From Motacilla alba alba (lineage: Eukaryota > Chordata > Aves > Passeriformes > Motacillidae), in the NCBI RefSeq assembly GCF_015832195.1, contig NW_024037374.1, positions 682,001-746,000 on the forward strand: 64,000 nucleotides of DNA, read 5' to 3'. The notes below the pieces were generated by a model. That model did no database searches, was not told where the DNA came from, and saw nothing but the letters and a program-made list of their open reading frames with translations. This document shows, in pieces, positions 1-10,470 of the stretch. The translations under genes and the position numbers were made by a program. How positions within the stretch are numbered: position 1 is the first letter of the stretch; each line of letters begins with the position of its first letter.

Positions 1-419
1 TTCAGTCCACTCAAACATCCCTGAAGGGGACTGAAGTGCTGTTTCCCATCAATAGGTGGGAATGCACATGCCTGTCAGTCCATGGCCTGCTTGGACAAAG
101 CAGTCAGGGCTGCAGCAGGTAGCCTTGTCTGGCTGACTGACTCCAGCCAGGGACCACTGGCCTGTGGGAGGGATTCCTGGCACACCTAGAATGACTGACA
201 CAACTCTGGAGCTTGCTGTTCAAATCAGCTCCAGTCCAAAAGCTGGGCTTGGGGAGCTGTTTCTGCCATGCCTAGGCAAGGGTAGGCAACATGTGGGGGT
301 TTGGATTTGGTGTGAAAAGGAATGGAGCAGCTGACCCGAGTGATGGACTAAGATGAGCAGAGTTTTGTACCGAGGGCTGAACAGCAGCTGCACTGCTGGT
401 GCTCGGAGGATGTTTCCAG
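1..419. other. No recognised gene
   Basis: I see no repeat family, retroviral motif or convincing exon here. If the candidate gene that follows is real, its upstream introns may run through this stretch. Confidence 0.4.
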
Positions 420-1475
420 AGATGGAGAGTTCCGAGGGACAGCTTTTCTGATGCTTTAAAAGAACGGAATAATTTCCTCTCTGAATACACAGCAAGCTGC
501 TGGAGCAGAAGAGAAGCGGCTGTCATGGCACCCAAGGAAAGGCCTGGAATGTGTGCTAGGTCTGGTTGCATCATCAGAAGAGAACACAGAGAGGAGGGAA
601 CTCAACACTGCACCCAGCAGGAATCTTGGGCAGGTAAAATGGGCTTTCGCTGCCTCTGCAAAGCCTCAGGCTCCTCTGGAACAGGACATATTTCCCCAGG
701 CAGCACTTTGGAGTTCTCTGCTTGTTTCCTTCCTTCTCTCCCCACTGTGGGCACACATTTGTATTTTCTCTCTCTTGAGGCACCTCATGGCCTTCACAAA
801 TGCACCTTCACTCCGGTGCCCCACTCCTTGCCCCAGTGTGCCCAGACATACACTTGACTCTCTTCCAGAGCTCATGAGTCCCTTATACCCCCAATGTTCT
901 CTGGTGCAGTTAAGTGTCTCTAAAGAGACATCTTGCCTTGAGATCCAGAGGTCCTTTTGCTCCATGTGACCTTTCCTCCCACCCTTTGTGCAGGTGGAAC
1001 ATCAGTGGAGGAGCCAGAAGGGACGTTGCAGGCATCAGGAGAGGGAGAGTTTGCTCCCTGTGCCTGGGGCTTCCAAGGAGCTCAAGTAGAAGAGTTCTTC
1101 AGTGCCTTGGGTAAGCAGCAGCCCTCCTGCTGAGGCACAGCCTATGGAAAAGGGCTCAGTGCCCTGAGCTCTGTTCAGAGGCAGTCTGGGAGAATCTTCC
1201 TTCCCCTTCTACAAGGACAAAGTGTTTGCCAGGGCTGGAGATGGAGGCTGTGCCTGCCCTGACAGCCAGTACTGTGGGGTGCAGGTGCTCCTGGAGTGTG
1301 GGCTTGGCTGAGCTGGGCCTTGTGCCTCTTTCAGGTGTGCCCACTGCAGTTGCAGCTGATCCAAGACCAACAGCACTGGCAGGATGACAAGGAGAGCTGT
1401 GCAGGCACCAGCCAAGGGCTGTCCTGTTCCTCAGCAACTGCCAGCCATTATTTTGTAATAAAGAGTTTTTGCAGG
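420..1475 (+). CDS. Probable 3' end of a host gene, three exons, function unknown
   Basis: Three candidate exons share one open frame: 420-633, 994-1,110 and 1,335-1,387 (TGA at 1,385-1,387). Acceptors are TTTCCAG, TTTGTGCAG and CTTTCAG; donors are GTAAAA at 634 and GTAAGC at 1,111. Phases agree: exon one starts at phase 0 and ends with one extra base, exon two is a symmetric phase-1 exon of 117 nt, and exon three begins with the two completing bases. An AATAAA lies at 1,457-1,462, about 70 nt past the stop. The predicted tail is acidic (VEEPEG, EGEFAP, VEEFFSALG) and I do not recognise it; no catalytic motif is visible. The 5' exons would lie to the left, possibly outside the window. Chance open exons of this size are possible, so confidence is moderate. 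Confidence 0.42.
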
Positions 1476-1975
1476 AAAAGATTAGTTTCAATTTTCCACT
1501 GGCACAACGAGGCTCTTGCGAGCTGTTGTGCGATCTCCCCGCTTGAGGCCAGAGCTATCCCTGAGGCAAGAAATGGGAATTTGAGGTGTTACCTAACTGC
1601 TTCTGGTCCCAGAGCTCCTGCTGGGACCCAGGAGAGAACAGGGGAAAATCTCATCAGGAGACACCAGAGCCAGCCTTGGCCTCAGGGTGCAGCAGCACTG
1701 TGTCCCCAGGCAGAAAACAGCAGCAGTGGATGCTGCTGGCAGAGAGAAGCAGTTGGGACTTCCAAGCTGAAGCTGAAGCTGAAGGTGGTATTGTGTGTCC
1801 CTGGAGAAGAGGGTGCCAGTACACAGGTGACCTGGGTGTTGAGCTCCCTCAGTTCTGTGCTCTGAGAGGAGCTGCTCAGCCTGCTGAGGAGCAGAATAAA
1901 GCTGAGATGCCTGCTTGATCTGGCACAGTGTCCCTCCAGCTGTTGAGGGTACTGGAGCTCCAAACCACCCACTCA
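1476..1975. other. No recognised feature
   Basis: Mixed-composition DNA with a few A/G-rich runs such as AAGCTGAAGCTGAAGCTG near 1,767. No gene, LTR or tandem structure is evident. Confidence 0.35.
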
Positions 1976-2390
1976 TGGTACCAAGGGGCCACTGTGACAC
2001 TGTGGGGTCTTGTGGAAGAAAGGGGCCATAGTGCCACAGCAGGGCCTCATGAAAAAAAAGGTCCACTGTGACACTGCAGAACCTGTGTCACCCATTGTGA
2101 CACCGTGGGGCCTTATGGAACCAAGGGTCTGTTTTAACACAGCAGGGCTGCATGGAACCCATGGGCACTGTGATCCTGTGGGGCCCAGGAGACCCTGCTG
2201 CAGAACCTCATGGAACCAAGGGGCTGTTGTAACACAGTGGAGCTTTTTCAAACCAAGGAGACCATTGTGACATGATGGAAGATGATTCAACCAATGGGTA
2301 AGGTCACATGGAGCCACTGTGACACTACAAAACCAGGGATTCCATTGTGACACAACAGAGCCTCATTGAACTAAGGGGCCATTGTGACTG
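1976..2390 (+). repeat. Minisatellite A, about 37-bp unit
   Basis: About ten degenerate tandem units. The unit reads GGAACCAAGGGGCCACTGTG followed by ACACTGTGGGGCCTCAT. Several units are shortened. The same unit recurs at 50,840-51,510 and, reverse-complemented, at 59,340-59,869 and 60,443-60,540. The open frames crossing it on both strands are a by-product of the repeat. Confidence 0.8.
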
Positions 2391-2577
2391 CCATGTGAAA
2401 AGGAGAGGCTCCATTGATCCTTAGTGCTGGCAGATTACTCAGCCCGTAGTATTTAATTTGTATTTCAGTGTCCCAGGAAAGCCAAGACCCTTGTCCCCAA
2501 CCAGTCTGTCAATGTCCTCTTAGGGGGACCCTTCACTGAGCAGTCCTGCTGGTTTGGGGAGTGTTTGAGTGACTTAG

Positions 2578-3129
2578 TGTCGTAGGTTGCAATGCAAGAT
2601 ATAACCAGAAGTGTATCTTCTATTACAATCTGTTTAAACCAGGTGGGGCAGTGTTCTTTATCTCTTCCATGACCCATTCCTCATAACTCCAGGAGATATC
2701 TTCTGTTACTGGGCCACCGAGTCTCACTGCATGGCTGATAAAATTACATCATCCCATTGAGAGATGCTCTGCCCAGGGAGAGGAGCCAGGAATTCCCAAC
2801 TGGATATAATCTGAGAGTTTGGGACACCAGAACCCCCTTTTCCCTTGGATTCCCAGAGGAAGACCAGGCCCATCTACACCACCACTGGACCTTCAAGGGA
2901 AAACTCCACCCTTCTACAGGATCACTGCTCCAACAGAACACATCTATCTCTGCAGGAGGACTGCAGCCACCATTTAATAGGACTGCTACCAACACCCTGA
3001 CTAACAGAATGTCAGGTTGTATTCTGACTCTGTCAGTGTTTTTTGTACTACTGTATTTTATTTTAATTTTCCTATTAAATTGTAGTTCTGACTTGGGATC
3101 TCCCACTAGTTTGCTTTGAAACCAGCACA
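2578..3129 (+). mobile_element. Solo LTR with 5-bp target duplication
   Basis: A 552-bp element starts TGTCGTAGG and ends CAGCACA. It is flanked by a perfect direct repeat CTTAG (2,573-2,577 and 3,130-3,134). An ATTAAA near the 3' end supports plus orientation. No internal retroviral sequence remains, so it is a recombined solo LTR. Five-bp duplications are usual for class I/III endogenous retroviruses. Confidence 0.8.
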
Positions 3130-3134
3130 CTTAG

Positions 3135-3855
3135 GAAACACCAACAGCACAAAGGAGACCCCTCAGCAGCTCTTCCCCTTTATTAGAGTGTATTCCCTAC
3201 TTCCAGCAACTTCCAGCACTCAGGAAGGACTCACACTGACAGTCTATGGAGTAACTCCCTTTATTAATATAAAATCATGACAGGTTAAGGTTCAAGGATT
3301 GTCAGTTACAGTATGTGACTGTAAAGTTGCACTCAAAGGAATACAGAGACAAGCCCTAATCCCCAGTAAAACAATCAGTGTGCATAAAGTATGATTCTTA
3401 CCCAACAGGCATCCTTATAGGGAAGAAGACAAGTTCAGCCTTCTGACTGATCCCTGCAGTTACCAAGGAATCTTCCCCACCTTTTCTCTAATTCTTGATT
3501 TTAGTTTTATACTATTTCTTTGTGTTTTGGTGGAGTTTGACTGACTCGAGTCAGACATACCACTGTTACTAACAGGTGTAATATTCTCCCACTTTGCTTT
3601 TAGAGTCAAAAAGAATACAAAGCTCATGTTCAGTGAGGGATGCTTGTACCTTGTGGGTGGGGAACTTTAGGATGGAGGTGTGCCTTAATACTACTGTTCT
3701 AGGTTTTCATGAACTTAGTTAATATGAGGAGAGAGATTTCAGCAGAGTTGCTGGCTCAGCAGCAGGACATCTTCCCCTATCTCCTTGGTTGACAGGTGCT
3801 ATGTACCATCGAGTTCCCCTCCCTGCAAGGATTCTCACAGAGCCTGGCCATGGTC
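3135..3855. other. LTR-derived AT-rich sequence, boundaries unresolved
   Basis: Contains two TTTATT-type reverse poly(A) signals (near 3,180 and 3,260) and promoter-like AT-rich blocks, as expected of minus-strand LTR material. I cannot place termini or a target duplication, and no coding remnant is visible. Confidence 0.3.
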
Positions 3856-3925
3856 ACTCCACTCCACTCCACTCCACTCCACTCCACTCCACTCCACTCC
3901 ACTCCACTCCACTCCACTCCACTCC
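3856..3925 (+). repeat. Perfect (ACTCC)14 microsatellite
   Basis: Seventy bases of uninterrupted ACTCC. A G-run near 3,961-3,977 follows. The purity suggests recent expansion and probable length polymorphism. It is not a telomeric repeat. Confidence 0.95.
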
Positions 3926-4906
3926 ACCCTCAGTTCCATCCCCCTCAGTGTGTGTGGGGAGGGTGGGGGGGGGGGGGCGGATCATTGTGGGATAGGTTTC
4001 AAGTCCTGCCAACCACATTCCAGCCAGGGAGCAGCAACTATGATTTACTGTATAATTTCCATACTTTTATAAGTCCTATTAGGATGCCAGTAGAAGTCCT
4101 CATTTTTCTCTAATTGTAGCCCCAGCTACCCCCCAGTCCTTTTCCCATGGCACATTTCATCGATGTGATGTTTACAGAGCAAGTGAAGAGCAACAAAGCC
4201 CTCGGTGCAGCATTTGGTTAAGGAGCAGTGAAGAGCCAGGACAGAGCCCCTTTGGAACACACTATTTGTGTCTGCACTCCTGCTGTCCTGCAGCCCTGCA
4301 GGCACCAGGAGCTCCCTGAGTGCAGCGCTGCTGACACAGAGCTGCTCCCAGCTCCAGACCCGGTGTGGAAACACTGGGAGGGCGAGAGGGAGCAGGGCAG
4401 CGGCACCACTGTGGGTTTAGGGGCTGTGCTGTCCAACTGAGACTGGAAATGGCACCTGGGAATGTAAGAGCCATAATGAGGGATGCGGGGCTTCAGGCAG
4501 CTCTTTAAAATGCTGTTTATTGTATCCAAGATGTTACAGCAGTCCAGGGTCGTGGGTGGCAGAACCTTTGCCTTCAGCTGTCATCTCCAGCTTAAAGGCA
4601 AGCCTGAAGACCCTTTAATTTTCATTACAATGCATTATATATTTTTCTTTGCTGAGCATTTAATATGTACCAACCAATCAATACCTTTACTGTTACCTAT
4701 AGCCTAGCATAATTACTATAATTACCATATTCATGTTACTATTCTCCAATCACAGAAAGTTAGTATGTTACAGTTTAAGCTAGAAGTTGTTTTTCAGTTT
4801 TCTTGTAGTGGAAAATTCTTAGACCTTTTTCCTATTTGCCATACTGACATGTCTTGTTTGCCTGTAGTCCCTTTCTGTTTGGTAAAAACATCTTTTTATT
4901 TGTGTT
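3926..4906. other. No gene; probable LTR fragments
   Basis: 4,500-4,800 is AT-rich and includes TTTATT on the plus strand, suggesting a minus-oriented LTR remnant. No termini or coding motifs could be fixed. Confidence 0.3.
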
Positions 4907-5527
4907 TGCCCTAGGGGGACTTTATGATGCTTGTATCCCCAATCGTCTGTTCTGTTTATGCTGGATATTATATTCTGTGCCTTCAAGACTAGTTCTGAGA
5001 GCGAAGGCGAGGAGAAGAAGCAGCATGGTGCTTGTTATTAGAGACTGCACTCACTCCACATTCTGCGCTGGACTGTGTTGTCTGGGCACCGATGGAGTAG
5101 AACAGAGCCCTCCTTTGCTTTTTAGTTAGTTTAGCTAGCAGAGGCAGAGAAGTTTTCCCTGGACTGTTTTTCTTTCCCTTTTCTTGGAACCATTCAAACC
5201 TGCTCCGGAATGGGACCTGGGGAAACACCGAGAGCTCGCACTTTGTCCTGCCAGGGCCTACTGTGGGCAACAGCCTTTCTCAGTGCCAGAGGGATTGATA
5301 CCAAAGCGACCACCCACAGGAGAGACTTTCTGAATTTGTCAACTCTTCAGAGTGGTGAATGAGTTTTGTCATCTGGTATTGTTCATTCTGTGTGCTGGGG
5401 CTGCTGTGCCTGTTAAATAAACAGGTTCTTTCCGCTTCTCTCCAAGGAATCCTTCCCAAACCAGTTGGAGAGAGGGGCCATGTAGGTTTGCTTTCTGGGG
5501 GGGACCCCTTTTGGAGGTTTTCTCACA
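4907..5527 (+). mobile_element. 5' LTR of the ERVL-like provirus
   Basis: Starts TGCCCTAGGG. An AATAAA at 5,416-5,421 marks the R/U5 side. The 3' limit is uncertain: CTCACA at 5,527 gives a CA end, but the primer-site homology begins about 27 bp later. Its first ~100 bp match 11,659-11,772 closely. Confidence 0.75.
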
Positions 5528-5554
5528 AATTCACCCTAAACCAGGAGAAATTAT

Positions 5555-5572
5555 TGGTGCCCAATGTGGACC
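5555..5572 (+). other. Putative primer-binding site
   Basis: TGGTGCCCAATGTGGACC begins with the TGG complementary to a tRNA CCA end, in the expected place just after the LTR. The tRNA is not certain; leucine-type primers are known for ERVL. Confidence 0.5.
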
Positions 5573-5651
5573 TCGAGAGAGTGGAAAAAACCTTGTTCTG
5601 ACTGCATTTTGTTTGCCATTACTCGGTGTTAGTATAAAGCAGTAAATAGCC

Positions 5652-6032
5652 ATGTTGTTTGAATTCATAATGTCTCTTGGGGTGGAGGCCTGCATGTGTT
5701 TCTGGTACCTAGGGTTTTTCGAGGTCTTAATACCTCTATGGTCCCTTGGTTTATTTTCTTATCCAGAAATAGCTCCTGTATTGTCCCTAATACGTAGTTT
5801 TTGCAGTAGAGGGGCACTGACTAGAATAGCTGCCCTGCTGGGCTTGGTGGTAATGATTTGTAAGAAGTTTATAAAAGTGCTGGGGTCTGTTCCAGGTATG
5901 AATGGTTCATGGCTATGGTTATGCACCCAGTTTGTTAGAGGAGGAGCAGGGGATGAGCTTTTCAGCCTTTGCTTTCCTTCTTCTCCTCCGAATCTGTTAC
6001 CTCCCTATTGGAGAATGTTCAGTTTCCCCTGA
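5652..6032 (+). CDS. Hydrophobic leader ORF upstream of gag
   Basis: An intact 126-codon frame lies between the primer site and gag. It is strongly hydrophobic: a Leu/Phe/Trp-rich stretch after the start (for example FWYLGFFEVLIPLWSLGLF) and a second segment around residues 55-70 (IAALLGLVVMIC) would each suit a membrane helix. It ends shortly before the region coding recognisable Gag. It could be the original N-terminal extension of Gag or a separate leader peptide. I see no enzymatic motif. Its integrity contrasts with the broken gag and pol downstream, though at this length it could be chance. Confidence 0.45.
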   Translation: MLFEFIMSLGVEACMCFWYLGFFEVLIPLWSLGLFSYPEIAPVLSLIRSFCSRGALTRIAALLGLVVMICKKFIKVLGSVPGMNGSWLWLCTQFVRGGAGDELFSLCFPSSPPNLLPPYWRMFSFP

Positions 6033-6091
6033 ATGTTAAAGAGACCATCTTTCTGGTGTTTAACCTGGTAAGCTTCCTCTATACAGTCTGC

Positions 6092-7450
6092 AGCTTCTCT
6101 AGAAGGAGGGCTGAGATTTCTAGAGGGGCTGATGAGACCCCTGACCCAGGAGTAGAGCCAGGCGTGGAAAATCCTGAGTGGCGTGGGAAATGGGAGGATA
6201 TGGGCCAAATCCTGAAGGAATTCTCTGACCCTATTATCTGTGATTTTCCACATGAACAAATTCAGAACCCAGTTGAGGTGGGGAAATACCTGAAAGAGAA
6301 GTGCCATGATGACCCTAAGGAGATAAAGATCATTGCAGTGAGCTGGGCCCTGGCATATGCTTATTGCACACTGCTAGATACCGTAGGGCAGCAGACAGAG
6401 GCAGCGGGGCAGGGAGATAAATCAGCAGCTCTCCCAGTCACTCAGGCAGTCACTCAGGCTACACACAATACCCCAGGCTCGAAGCCAGCAGCCAAACCAG
6501 ACAGTGAGCCTAAGCCAGCAGCTAAACCAGACAGTGAGCCTAAGCCAGCAGCTAAACCAGACAATAAGCCTCAACCAATGGCTGTTGCTGCTAGCACGAG
6601 AAGCAGAAAATGCAGACAAGACCGATCGACCAGTGGATGATGATGATGATGCAGGAGAAGGACCCTCAACACTTCCTGACATAAAATCAGGAGTCAAAGC
6701 AACTGGCAAAAGATCAGGAGCCAATATTGAGTCCTTTTCCCTGAAGGACCTTCGTGGCCTAAGGAAGGATTACACCCGACGATCTGATGAATCCATAATT
6801 AGCTGGTTAGTCCATCTTTGGGATGCTGCAGGCAAGGCTACAATTCTGGACGACACTGAAGCGACGCATTTGGGATCCCTGTCACATGATCCTGTCATTG
6901 ACCAAGGAATGATGAGGGGGGCTGACCCTCACAGCCTCTGGGCACGGGTCCTGGGAAGTGTAGCACAAAGATACCTGTGTGCAGATGATCTCTATATGCA
7001 GCAAACCCAGTGGAAGACCACAGAACAAGGGATCCAACGCCTGAGAGAAATGGCAGTGGCAGAGATTGTTTTCTCAGATGACAACATAAACACTGTAAAT
7101 CCAGACTTGGTACCATGTACATCTGTGATGTGATGAAAACTTGTACGACTTGGGCCACATGAATACACTTCTGCTCAGCCATAATGAAGCGGGATGACAG
7201 GGATGAGACCGTGCTTGATATGGCCAAGAAGCTCCGAGCATATGCAGGTGCTGTACATGGCCCAGCACATGGCAGAACTGCAGCGGTGGAAACACATCTG
7301 CAGAAGTTAGAGGACAAGATAGAGGAGAATCATAAGAAGCTCAGAGAGGAGATCAAAGAGGACCTTCTCCAAATCTCAGCAGTACAGATCAGAGGTTCTG
7401 GTATCCAACACAGATGGATATCAGATGGGGAGAGAAGATACACCCCCTGA
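6092..7450 (+). pseudogene. gag: gag of the ERVL-like provirus, frameshifted
   Basis: Three consecutive frames carry Gag remnants: 6,092-6,620, 6,600-7,133 and 7,184-7,450. The first has a matrix-like segment (WEDMGQILKEF) followed by a Lys/Pro/Ala-rich spacer with a threefold 10-residue repeat. The second carries an acidic run (DDDDD) and capsid-like sequence (SLKDLRGLRKDYTRRSDESI; REMAVAEIVF). The third ends in a Lys/Glu-rich coiled-coil-like tail (EDKIEENHKKLREEIKED). At least two frameshifts or stops separate them. A related Gag fragment occurs at 21,240-21,900, confirming that this is a family and not chance. Confidence 0.8.
6482..6571 (+). repeat. 30-bp in-frame tandem repeat in gag
   Basis: Three back-to-back 30-bp units encode the decapeptide KPAAKPDSEP (third copy KPAAKPDNKP). 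Differences are single bases (gcc/gct; agt/aat). Because the unit is a multiple of three, expansion kept the frame. Confidence 0.95.
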
Positions 7451-7454
7451 GCTG

Positions 7455-8233
7455 AGCTGTGGTTCTTCCTGCAGGATTGTGGAGAAAACATGAGGAGATG
7501 GGATGGAAAATATACTGCTGTTTAGGCCCAATGGGTGTGTGAATTGAAGGAACACAAGGCTCACCGAGGAAGCTCCACCAAAAGGAAAGCAGCTCCAGTT
7601 GCCCATAGCCGAACTGCCAGGTATGATGATGATGACGACCTGTCCGATCCCCTTGAAGGAACCTCCAAGACATATGTCCAAGGAAAGAAGGATAACAAGG
7701 CTTAGAGGGGACCTGCCTCCAACAAAGTAGAGACTAGGGAAAACCGTGTTTTCTGGACTGTGTGGATTCATTGGCTTGGCACATCTGAACCACAAGAATA
7801 TAAAGCTTTGGTCAACACTGGTGCGCAGTGCACATTAATCCCATCGAGACACGTGGGGACAGAATCTGTTTCTCTTGCTGGTGTGACAGGGGGATCACAG
7901 GGTTTGGTGGAAGCTGATGTGACCCTGACTCGAAATGAGTGGAAGAAACACCCTATTGTGACTGGCCCACAGGCCCCATGCATTTTGGGCAGAGATTACC
8001 TCCAAAGTGGGTATTTCAAAGACCCAAAAGGACTCAGGTGGGCATTCGGGATAGCGGCTGTAGTGACAGAGGGCGTCCAGCAATTGAACACCTTGCCTGG
8101 ACTGTCCGAGAATCCATCTACAGTGGGACTCCTCCTGATGGGAGAAGAGCAACAGGCACCAATTGCCACTTCCACAGTGCATCGCGACAGTATAGAACCA
8201 CTCGAGATGCTGAGATTCCCATTCATAAGATGA
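7455..8233 (+). pseudogene. pro: Retroviral aspartic protease remnant (ERVL-like)
   Basis: After a decayed gag-pro linker, the frame from about 7,750 encodes a retropepsin-like segment: ALVNTGAQCTLIPS, a GVTGGSQG turn and CILGRDYL, the usual late Gly-Arg-Asp block. The catalytic D-T-G appears as N-T-G, so the active-site aspartate is lost by a single change. The related copy at 22,146-22,349 still reads VDTG. The fragment runs in frame to a stop at 8,231, while the start of RT overlaps in another frame. Confidence 0.75.
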
Positions 8234-8431
8234 TCCGAGAGCTGGAGAGCCAAGGGGTGGTCAGCAAAACCCACTCACCCTTCAGCAGCCCCATTTGGCC
8301 TGTGCGTAAATCTGAAGGAGAATGGAGATTGACAGTGGATTATCATGGCTTGAATGAAGTGACTCCACTGCTGAGCGCTGAAGGAAACACCAGCTTTCCT
8401 AGGTGCCATAGGTTTTTGGAGAATGGACATC
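8166..8431 (+). pseudogene. pol: Reverse transcriptase fingers fragment (ERVL-like)
   Basis: Encodes the N-terminal RT region: MIRELESQGVVSKTHSPFSS, PIWPVRKSEGEWRLTVDYHG and LNEV, the fingers motif followed by the (R)LTVDYRxLN block, with Arg replaced by His. Recognisable homology ends about 40 bp before a solo LTR inserted at 8,437. The palm with the catalytic (Y/F)xDD is absent on both sides of that LTR, so several hundred bases of RT were lost as well as interrupted. Confidence 0.8.
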
Positions 8432-8436
8432 CCCCA

Positions 8437-9338
8437 TGTAAGACTCTGCCCAAAATTGCTTTCTCATCTGCCTCACAATCGTCGAGGAAAAAAGGACTGA
8501 GACCACCGAAAGAAAAAGGATCCTACATCCTGGTTTGGTGGGGGTTCGCCAAGTTCCCAGGACTGGAACTTGAGTTATTGTACCTCACGCTACACTGCTC
8601 CCAGTGAAAAGGACGAGGAGCATCTTGACCTTCCTTCGCCTGCATCGCTCTGTAACAATGGCCTGGAGTTTTCCACCCCCAAGCCTGGCTGGACTCTCTT
8701 CTGGAATTACCCTTTGGTGGTCTCCACAGAAGACTCTACAACCACCGTGGCAGATGGACTGAGATGGGAGAAACCACTCCCTCTAAGACTGAGACATGAA
8801 ATCCCTATGTGGACAAGACTCTTTTTCTCCTTAAGGACTGAAACCTGTAATCTGGGGGGAGGAGGGCAGTGTGTGTGGGGAGAACAGCTAATCGAACTGA
8901 TCATGTTTGCCTGCAGGCAGTGAACCAGGAAAACAATAGCTCTCCCTACTGTTGAGATTACAAGACTATTGTGCTCTTTCCCCCCCCTCCTTCCCAACTT
9001 TTAACATAAAAGGCCCCTCAAGTCAGCTAGCCTTTCGAGATCTCCCCAACGTAAAGGCGACTCCTTAACTGGACATCGACTGGACTTCGAAGAATTGCAT
9101 CGCCTCTATGTTGGTAGATATACCTACTCTGTCTTTCCTTCCTTTCCTATAGGGTTCTTCTTTCTCTCTCTTTCTCTCTCTCTCTCTCTCCCCAATTCCC
9201 TCCAATGCATTTCGCTGTGATTGTTCAATAAAGTACACTGATTTTGTTGCTGCAAACCCCCTTGCCGTGTTGGTGTTTTGTACCCTGAGATCAGATAACG
9301 AACCATCACAATCTCGTCCATAAGGGCGGATCGTGACA
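8437..9338 (+). mobile_element. Solo LTR inserted in ERVL-like pol
   Basis: 902 bp, TGTAAGACTC to GGATCGTGACA, flanked by the perfect direct repeat CCCCA (8,432-8,436 and 9,339-9,343). Contains a TC-rich tract (about 9,163-9,191) and AATAAA in TTCAATAAAGTACACTG near the 3' end, giving plus orientation. A second copy of the family lies at 13,531-14,502. The open frames inside it are not coding. Confidence 0.92.
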
Positions 9339-9343
9339 CCCCA

Positions 9344-10470
9344 GTACAGCCAGATCGTGAGCCCTCTTTACCTGGTCACCTGCAAGAAAAACGATTTCCC
9401 CTGGGGCCCAGAGCAGCAACAAGCTTTTGCCCATATCAAGCATGAGATCGCTCATGCAGTAGCCCTTGGCCCAGTCAGGATGGGACCAGAGGTGAGGAAC
9501 ATGCTCTACTCTGCAGCCGGGAACAATGGTTTGTCCTGGAGCCTTTGGCAAAAGGTGCCTGGGGAGACTCAAGGCCGACCACTGGGATTTTGGAGCTGAA
9601 GTTACCGAGGGTCCAAAGCCAACTCCACTCCCACAGAGAATGAAATCTTGGCTGCTTATGAAGGAGTCAAAGCTGCCTCAGAGTTGATTGGCACAGAAGC
9701 ACAACTCCTCCTGGCACCCTGACTACCGGTGCTGGGGTGGATGTTCAAAGGGAAGGTTCCTTCCACCCACTATGCCACCAGTGCTACATGGAGCAAGTGG
9801 ATTGCTCTTATCACACAGTGCACACGTATTGGTAAACTGAATTGCCCTGGGATTTTGGAAATAATTACAAACTGGCCCAAAAGTGAAAATTCTGGTGTCA
9901 CGGATGAATAACAAGAACAATTGATACAGGCTGAAGAAGCTCCTCCATACAACCAACTGCCAGCAGAGGAATCACACTATTCCCTTTTCACTGACGGTTC
10001 CTGTCGCATCGTAAGGATGAATAGGCATGGGAAGTGGAAAGCAGCTGTGTGGAGTCCCAAATGACAAGTCGCAGAGGCCACTGAAGGAGAAGGTGGATCA
10101 AGTCAACTTTTGGAACTCAAAGCCATTCAACTGGCCCTGGACATTGCAGAAAGAAAGAAGTGGCCAAAGCTCTACCTCCGCACTGATTCATGGATGGATG
10201 GTAGCCAATGCTCTGTGGGGATGGCTAGAGAGGTGGAAAAAGACTAAATGGCAGCATAGAGGAAAACCAATTTGGGCTGCTGAAGAAATGAAAGACATTG
10301 CTACAAGGGTAGGGAGGCCACCTGTGAAAGTCTGCCACGTAGATGCCCATGTCCCCAAGAGTAGAGCTAATGAGGAACACCAAAACAATGAGCAGGTAGA
10401 CCAGGCTGCAAAGATAGGAGTGCCAAAGATACACCTAGATTGGGAACACAAGAGAGAGTTATTCCTAGCT
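9344..10470 (+). pseudogene. pol: RT connection and RNase H remnant (ERVL-like)
   Basis: Resumes after the solo LTR with the RT thumb/connection (SQIVSPLYLVTCKKNDFPWG, WGPEQQQAFAHIK). RNase H follows at about 9,985-10,430. Its catalytic signature is spread over shifted frames: FTDGSC (Asp), LELKAIQLALD (Glu), LRTDSWM (Asp), then HVDAHVPKSRANEEHQNNEQ with the final Asp before QAAK. Stops at about 9,598 and 9,721 and several frameshifts break it. It joins integrase without a gap. Confidence 0.82.

Noticed and set aside
3856..3925. Telomeric or centromeric repeat
   Set aside because: The ACTCC pentamer differs from TTAGGG and is only 70 bp.
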